A DNA stretch of 64,000 nt, taken from positions 1 through 64,000 of the forward strand of contig JABYQS010000140.1 in the NCBI GenBank assembly GCA_022592435.1. Reading direction: 5' to 3'. The DNA is from Cerioporus squamosus (Eukaryota; Basidiomycota; Agaricomycetes; Polyporales; Polyporaceae). Under the pieces are notes generated by a model. It was not told the DNA's origin. It was given only the letters and a program-made list of their open reading frames with translations, and did not search any database. The position numbers and the translations under genes were made by a program. Position 1 is the stretch's first letter; each line of letters begins with the position of its first letter. Shown here piece after piece: positions 57,591 through 64,000 of this stretch.

Positions 57591-58023
57591 AAGATGGCTG
57601 GTCGGCCAGCACAAGGTCAGTATGTGTGTGGCATGCTCACTTGCTCGATCGTCCCGTGCTTATCCTTCTGTTTACTGGCAGGCTGTCTACTACAGAATCA
57701 CAGAGATGGGTAGAAGGTCGTTCTGGTAGCCGTGGTCCGGTAGTGGTACAGTACTGTGACGCTTAATGTATGTACAGAACCTCGCATGAACAAACGTGGT
57801 CAGTTTGTACCGGCGTACACTGCGTCGTGTTAGGCTCCAGTTATAGCATTTGGATTCACTGGCGCAGTGGCACCCTCTTGCACTCGTCTTCGTACAACCG
57901 CAGCCCGGAGGTCATCAATTCAAAATAAAGCCTCCAACCAGGCATTACATAACGACATCAGGGCGTATCGTACACACTTATAGTCCAGTGATCATCAGAC
58001 TGCCCGGTATGCGCATCTGAGAC
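57591..58023. other. Convergent intergenic region
   Basis: About 430 bases between a plus and a minus gene, so mostly 3' untranslated sequence. Nothing else recognised. Confidence 0.4.
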
Positions 58024-58983
58024 TCAGTACGCGAGCACGACGCCTGACCCCTCCCATTCGCTCCAATTCGGCAAGACCTCGTGGACAACGAAGTGCGCCG
58101 TGTCTTTCCTCGACACCCTGTAGCCATCGCCCATGTCGCCATTCCGCTTCGTGCGATACGGCGCCTTCCCAGTGTTCCCCGCCTCATCTCCACGGCACTC
58201 CCCATCTGTCAGCAGTGCCGGCCGTATGATCACCAAGTGCTTCAGCTCGCCCTCGCGAGGAAGCGCCGGTGTAGACCGCCAGCCTTCCGGCAGGATTTCC
58301 TTGCTGGGCTCGTCCTTGGACGCCCACGGCAGACCTGCGCAATGCGCAAGCATGCGCTCGCAGCCGAGCTTGTCGGTGTGTGGGCTGACCAGGAGCAGGC
58401 CGTAGAAGGGCTTGAGGGCGAGCGGGAGCGCAGCGTGCGACTCGGACGTGATGCCCATGGAGGTGACGACTACGAAGCGCGGCTGGGTCTCGGGCACGCG
58501 GAGCGAGTCCGGGATCGTGCTCAGGAGGTTGAGGAGTGAGCGGGTGCAGAGGTCGGGAGGGTTGATCACGAAGCCGCGCGTTATGCTGAAGCTCGGCGTG
58601 CCGCCTAGAAGTGAACGTTGTCAGTTAGGCCACGGTGAACGTTCGTGGGACAGAGGGTTCACGGACCGATAGTGAATAGTACGATGTCAACCTTGCCGCC
58701 ACCGGCCTCTGTTGCGGCCTGCCAAGCGTTCCTGACATCGTCTTTGTTCAGCGCGTCGCCGCGCACGAGTTGTGCTTTGCCGTCATTGATGAACGGCTGC
58801 ATCTGTTCGTCATTGTCGAACATCGAGGGTGAACGCAGGAGGAATGTTGCAGATGCGCCTTGCTCTGCGACAGAACGAGTAAGTACATGATGACCCAGAT
58901 GTGGACGCTCGGCACCTACTCAGGAGCCTGAGGGCGGCATAGTATCCGATGTTCTTCGAACCGCCGAGGATAAACGCGTGCAT
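58024..58983 (-). CDS. NAD(P)-binding Rossmann-fold protein (atypical SDR / NmrA-like)
   Basis: Minus-strand exons 58983-58920, 58864-58667 and 58604-58024 join in frame to 280 residues. The N-terminus MHAFILGGSKNIGYYAALRL is a beta-strand plus glycine-rich nucleotide-binding loop. Next come GASATFLLRSPSMFDND, KAQLVRGDALNKDDVRNAW and KVDIVLFTIGGTPSF, the order seen in atypical short-chain dehydrogenases that bind NAD(P). The C-terminal half has RFVVVTSMGI and HLVIIRPALLTDGECRGDEA. No catalytic Tyr-x3-Lys is obvious. The substrate is unknown. Length and intact frames indicate a working gene. Confidence 0.82.
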
Positions 58984-60084
58984 ACTGGAGTAGCTGAGGG
59001 AGGGAGAGGGGCTGGCTTGCGGATACCGTTATCGAGGTCAGTTCATCTTCTTATATATGGACATGTAGATGAACTCTAAATGGCGATCGCAGAGCAATCG
59101 ACTACAGTCGACTGCGCGTATGTCGGACGGGAGCGGTGCAAGAGCGGTGTCAGCAGCCTCCATTGGCAATACGCTTAGGACCACGCCTTGTCAGTCGTCG
59201 CAATATTATTGCGACTGCGGTCATTGCTGGAGCCAGTTGGCGGTGTGCACATAGAATCTCGTCGGCACATAGTCAGGTCTCCAGACTTTCAAGTTTCCAA
59301 CGCGAGTAGGAAGACGAGACAGCAGCCGCTTCAGTATGTTTACTGGGAAATCGGTATGATGATACACTGTATAGTCCCCAACTGAGTGCAAGGCAACTCC
59401 AACGCGAGATGATAACCGCGGACTGCACAGACTACACATACATAGGAGAGGCGTACCATTGGTCTCCGGTGCAGAACATTTCCTAGCGTGCCTCCGACGA
59501 CTCCGGATTGCGACTGCGCCTGATGCTGCCTGAGGACATCTGATGACGAGAGCACTCGGCACGTAGCCAAGCATCCGACCTGCAGGTTTCAGGGTGTTCG
59601 TGGCACTTCGTGCTAGCGAGTAAGTACTTAGCGTACTGCGTGAGTGTGATATGACGTGGAATCGCAGGGGGCCGGGTGCCTGGAAGCGCAGGACCTGGAG
59701 AGACGAGCGGACGGCATCGGATTTCAGAGTCGTAGGTAGGGTGAGTCACTGGCAGAGCATCAGGCTGCAAGGTGAATGTGGCGAAGCAAGCTGTTTTGAG
59801 GAGCACCTTCGAAGTACTATGTGTTTGAGAGAAGCTGAGCACTCAGCCGCCTGGCAGCTGGCTGGAATTCGAGTCCGAGGCGGTCGGAGGACTTCTTCCC
59901 TCATTCAGGGCAGGCGACCACACATCTTATCTTATCTGGTCTGTGGCCTGCCACTGCGCCCCGCTGACCGTAAGTACTTGCCATTGGACTTGGACGGTTG
60001 GACCCACACTACGAAGGCCCGGGTAGCTGGTGAGTGCGCAGCGCAGTCTGTGACTGTAGTACTTGATTCCTTTTGACGAGACCG
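58984..60084. other. Intergenic region, no gene recognised
   Basis: About 1.1 kb. Open frames on both strands (for example 59483-59842 minus, 59651-60076 plus) overlap each other and match nothing. The left end should hold the promoter of the NAD(P)-binding gene. Confidence 0.35.
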
Positions 60085-60400
60085 ACTAGATTCTTGAAGC
60101 GCTACCCGTCGACGTCCTTTTCCATATCTTCAACGAACCAGACGTGAACCATCTTCTCGTGCTGAGACAGGTCAGTGAAGCTCGGCTGTGAGGGTGGAAT
60201 ACGATTGGCTTACCCTGTCTGTAGACATGTAGAGCAATGGAGGCAGCCACGCGCGACCGCAGCGTATGGCACAGAGCACTGACACGTAGAGCTCGAGTGC
60301 ATCGTTGTGCGCGCCCACCGCTTCTGGAAGAACTGGACCTTTGCTCAGCCAACGAGCTTCACGCAGGTTCACTGGCACTGCCTGGAGTATGAGTTCATCG
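60085..60400 (+). pseudogene. F-box protein relic
   Basis: The plus strand reads ILEALPVDVLFHIFNEPDVN and HLLVLRQ, then a GT-starting intron, then TCRAMEAATRDRSVWHRALT, the order typical of the F-box in basidiomycete F-box proteins (L-P-x-D-V-L..I, then a Trp after the second helix). After about 60380 the frame closes and further similarity is lost among stops. Known: F-boxes bind Skp1 in SCF ubiquitin ligases. Only the first about 80 residues can be traced. Confidence 0.55.
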
Positions 60401-62411
60401 ACGGCTTCGTGCTGACGTCTTGCAAGCAACGGATACTCCTCTATCATCTGCCAGCCGTAGTCAACACTTCTGGTTCACTGGAGAGTGGACGCGCGACAGA
60501 GGCCGGCGGACCCGCTCCGCGCCTCGGGCCAATCGCGACATACAAATGGTGTTGGCGCATAGACACCATCTCCGTCAATCATTGTCGACGTCCAGTATGG
60601 CCGTCTGCTTCGTCCACCTCATGCGATGGCCCGTCAACCTCCTCCACCACTTCACGCTCCCAATGAACCCCTCGTTGTCGCACTCCACATTCGGCCTGAT
60701 GGATCTCCGGGGTAGAGGCGAGTGGCGCTGGATTCCATTCCAAGCTGATCATCGGAGCGGTTGGCGATACGCCAGAGAATCTGGCAGAAGAGCTCTCACT
60801 CGAGGACGTAGTCCATCGCGGCAGTCACGATCGTACCGGACCGATGTCATCCGAGTCGCATGAAGCGACACCGACGGCCGATGATGAGCAGCATGAAGAG
60901 GGCCTCCCTCTGCTGCACCTGGAAGAGGAGCTGGACGTACGACATCACCTGGTCTCTGACCTTTTTCCTAGTCGTAGCATCCACCTCCAAGGCCTCGTCT
61001 TAGTACTCTTTGGCTGGGTCCTGACGAGGTCCTAGGGACTTGAACTCAACCGGGAGCACTTGACGTGCCTAGAACGGGCGTCCATCTGTTGGTATTCTGG
61101 CGACCTGGTAGAAGGCGGCGTCGACTTTCTGCATATCTTCGTCGATCTTTGCATCGTCCGGTCGTTCAACGCATTGTGCGAGCTTCATGCCCGGCACGAG
61201 GTCGCGCGCGTGGATCACAGTGAGTTATGTCAGATAGCGCTACTTATGAGAAAACAGCAGGGATGCTTCACGATGATGACTCACAAATATGTCCATAATC
61301 CTCGCCTCTGAATAGATCTACAGCGTTCTGGAGGTTGCAGAATGGGTTGACATGAAGTGGAGGCATGGCGTGAGCGGTGGTTGAAGGGAGGGGGAAGAAC
61401 TTGAAGAGTGGTCGGAGAACTCAACTGCCAACAGAGTGATGTGCCATGTCGTCGGCCTTCCGTCAAAGTGAACGAGCTTGCGAGAGGTTTCCTGGTCTGT
61501 GCTTCCTCTGGAGTCTGGACCGAGTGCTGGTCGTGGCTGTGGTAGTGCTTTTTCCATGGTCCGATGCGGCTCATTATAGCAAAGCGCTCGGAGCATTCGT
61601 GTTCCCCTCTCGCTTGGCTCTGAAACCGACCATGAGAAATACTGCAATCATTTTCAGCCATTGTGATTATGTAGGTCGCCAGAGGCCGAGACCGCTCTAG
61701 TTAAACTCTCCGTTTAGTGCGAGTGCGTGTTGTCGTAGACTGGGGAGCCGCGGATAGCGCATGAGCATCATCGACAATCAAAAGTAGGGATGCCCACCAT
61801 GTGCGCGATAGCACAATAACAGGGAGTTGAGGACCGGTTGAGGATTGCCGCAGCATCGATGGCATGAGCCATTCGGATGATCATGGCCAGCAGGCGGCCA
61901 GCCGCCCAGTGGCTATGTCAAGTGCCCTCCACTAACCACCGTTGTTCCCACGGCAGGTCCGATACTAGACTTTGTCGTTCTTGTCCAGCACGTCCAAAAC
62001 ACTGTCGTGTCTTTCAAGGAGCTGCATTTGGCTGCTATTACTGCCTTGGAATCGCCGGACTGGGATGGACTGCGGTAAAGGATCCAGGTCTCGCCTAGGA
62101 AATGGGCGCTAGACCTCGGCAAGCGATGCCTCGTGTGTGTGGGGGACGCTCCCAATAAGGCATGTCCCTGCAAATACCAACTTGAACCTGAACATCCATC
62201 ATCCGCGTCCATTCTCGCCACCCTCCCTTTGTCCCTTTGGCAGCATTCGCTATTGTGCACCGTCTCTGTCCGTGACTCGACGATAAGTTAGGGTCACGTT
62301 GCGTTGCCACGCGTCCCGGCCCACGCACCCCATCCTCAAACCAGTTGACTTGCGCTATAAAATCGCGCGCCATTTCACATACAAGGTTCGTCCTCTCTTC
62401 CACTAACCGCC
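60401..62411. other. Gene-poor region before the FunK1 kinase
   Basis: About 2 kb in which no intact gene is visible. A minus-strand frame at 61318-61647 contains VHFDGRPTTWHITLLAVEF, which vaguely recalls the C-terminal part of basidiomycete F-box proteins, so this may be more F-box debris (weak). The last 300 bases should contain the kinase promoter. Confidence 0.35.
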
Positions 62412-64000
62412 ATGGAAACCGTCTCTGAAGCTTCTCCTCCTTCCAATCGCCACAGAGGCCGTGACAACCAGTCTCTTGCCTGTGAAGACGATCGAGAAGA
62501 CCTCGACGACTACCGTGCCAAGGTGGTTGAAGACATGGCCCACTCCGCTGTCGGTCTCAAAGACAAGTTCATCGACAAGGTGCTCGCCATTCCTGAAGAC
62601 GTCAGCCTGGATCGATGCCCCGCTCCTCAGATTGTGAAGAACCCCTTCAAGAAGTTAGAGAAAGCCGGGGAGTTGAGCGAACGTGAGATCTCTGCAGAGA
62701 TGGTGAGTGGTTGCTCCTCGTCTCGGTGGTTGCGACTTACCACTCGTGTAGACACGAGTTATCAACGCCTACGGTCTCGCACCCGGGCTGAATGCCGTTC
62801 AATGTGAAGACTCGCCCGACTCCCTCACCGTCGACAACCTTGGTCAGAAGGTCGACTCGGCCTTGTTCACCCAAACGCTCGCGCCCTCGGATAACAAGCC
62901 TCACTGGGCCGACCAGCTCCTGCCTATTGAGTACAAGAGACACCAGACCCGTGGCGATCCGTTCGACGACACTAAACCAGACGTCGAAGCCGACGCGAAG
63001 GATCGCAAGGAGGTCCGAGGTCAGGTCATCAGCTACGCCGAGCTCGTCTTCGCGGTCCAGCAGCGCCTCCATCTCATCATGATCCTCGTCATGGGCCGCA
63101 AGTTCCGCCTCCTCCGATGGGACCGGTCTGGCGTCAGTGTCTCGCTATCCATCGACTACTACGAACATTGGGATTTCTTCTGCAACGTCCTCTGGCGCAT
63201 CTCCGTCCTCGCGCGCTTCCATCCTGAGCTCCTTGGTGTTGACCCTAGCGCCACCCGCCTCTTTCCCAACGATCCTCGTTACAAGGAGATGACCCGCGTC
63301 GGGAACAAGTGTCGCAGCGATGCCGATCACATGCCGCGCGACCTGGCTCTTGACGAGCTAACCGGCGATGGAGCTATCACCTACGCGTACGTACGGAAGC
63401 TGTTCCGGGCTTCCCTGACGGAGGCCTGGCCCAGATACGAACTCGAAGTCCCTGACGGCGAGAACGTACGCAAGTTCCTGGTCGGCCGCCCATACTTTCG
63501 AGCCAAGGGTATGACTGGCAGAGGAACGCGTGGCTACGTCGCCCTGGATCTCGAGACGAAGAGGTTCGTGTGGTTGAAGGACGCGTGGCGTGCTCACTAC
63601 GCGTTGTTGACCAAGGAGGGCGACATCCTCGCAAAGCTCAACGACGCTGGAGTCAGCAATATCCCAACGCTCGTGTGTCATGGCGACATCCGGGGGCAGA
63701 CGACGAAGACCCCTGAGTTCTGGGAACTCATGCATCCTCGCGATCCCCTGCCTTCCCGTCCAACTACCCCGACCTCGTCGAAGGGCTCCTCTAGCTCCTC
63801 TTCCGGAAGCAAACGCAAGCGGACCGATGAGGAGGCCGATCTCCCGGCTTCAAAACCGAAGGGCCTAAATGGCGGGGACGAGGACTATCGCCAGGACTGT
63901 CCCCTTCGTCGTCACATCCACTATCGGATCGTCGTCGAGGAAGTCTGTTTGACCTTGCCATTCTTCGAGGACGGGCAGCAATTGGTGTCAATCATATATG
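62412..64000 (+). CDS. FunK1 fungal-type protein kinase, N-terminal part (cut by window end)
   Basis: Exon 62412-62702 (ATG at 62412) and, after a 49-base intron, an exon open from 62752 to the last base of the window. The protein begins with an acidic region. It continues with LLPIEYKRHQTRGDPFDD, VFAVQQRLHLIMILVMGRKF, RLLRWDRSGVSVSLSIDYYE and FLVGRPYFRAKGMTGRGTRG. Next come KRFVWLKDAWRAHYALLTKE, NIPTLVCHGDI and HIHYRIVVEEVCLTLPFFED. These are the successive blocks of the FunK1 (fungal-type protein kinase) domain common in Agaricomycetes. The catalytic HRD-like and DFG-like part lies beyond the edge. Known: FunK1 kinases are expanded in mushroom-forming fungi; roles are poorly defined. Confidence 0.9.

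Overview
The window is nuclear DNA of a basidiomycete fungus, most likely an Agaricomycete. Genes are broken by many short introns (about 45-65 bases, GT..AG, with CTGAC/CTAAC-like branch points), host coding sequence is GC-rich, and the gene content is typical of that group: DUF6533 membrane proteins, a FunK1 fungal-type kinase, expanded BTB proteins and a Helitron. There are no operons; neighbours are transcribed independently.

Layout. 0.3-3.0 kb: VPS9 (minus), a Rab5 exchange factor. 3.3-9.5 kb: three same-strand, tandem double-BTB genes, all broken. 9.7-10.0 kb: relic of a DUF6533 gene. 10.5-12.6 kb: BCS1-like AAA ATPase (minus). 13.3-22.7 kb: a duplicated segment with two diverged direct repeats and two DUF6533 genes in opposite orientation, one of them CpG-depleted and broken, plus a hypothetical gene between them. 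23.0-24.7 kb: an intron-containing tRNA-Arg and cardiolipin synthase. 25.0-30.6 kb: a large PACT-domain spindle-pole protein (Pcp1/Spc110 type). 31.4-32.4 kb: broken BTB gene, then a second tRNA-Arg. 33.1-36.4 kb: two relics and one intact copy of a RING-coiled-coil family. 37.2-39.2 kb: She3-like coiled-coil gene. 39.5-46.0 kb: an apparently complete autonomous Helitron. 46.5-47.9 kb: nitronate monooxygenase. 48.0-53.5 kb: four single-BTB genes, three intact. 54.3-55.6 kb: second RING-coiled-coil gene. 56.6-57.6 kb: damaged BTB gene. 58.0-59.0 kb: NAD(P)-binding protein. 60.1 kb: F-box relic. 62.4 kb to the end: FunK1 kinase, cut by the window edge.

Two kinds of gene are interleaved. Single-copy housekeeping genes (VPS9, BCS1, cardiolipin synthase, Pcp1, She3-like, nitronate monooxygenase) are intact over long reading frames. 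Around them lie multicopy families (BTB, DUF6533, RING-coiled-coil) in which many copies carry single-base indels or nonsense codons. This looks like birth-and-death evolution of lineage-specific families. The least described component is the BTB family itself: nine loci sharing a BTB fold, a cysteine-pair C-terminal half and a tiny conserved last exon. Exon boundaries given here were read by eye from splice signals and frame continuity; they have not been checked against transcripts.
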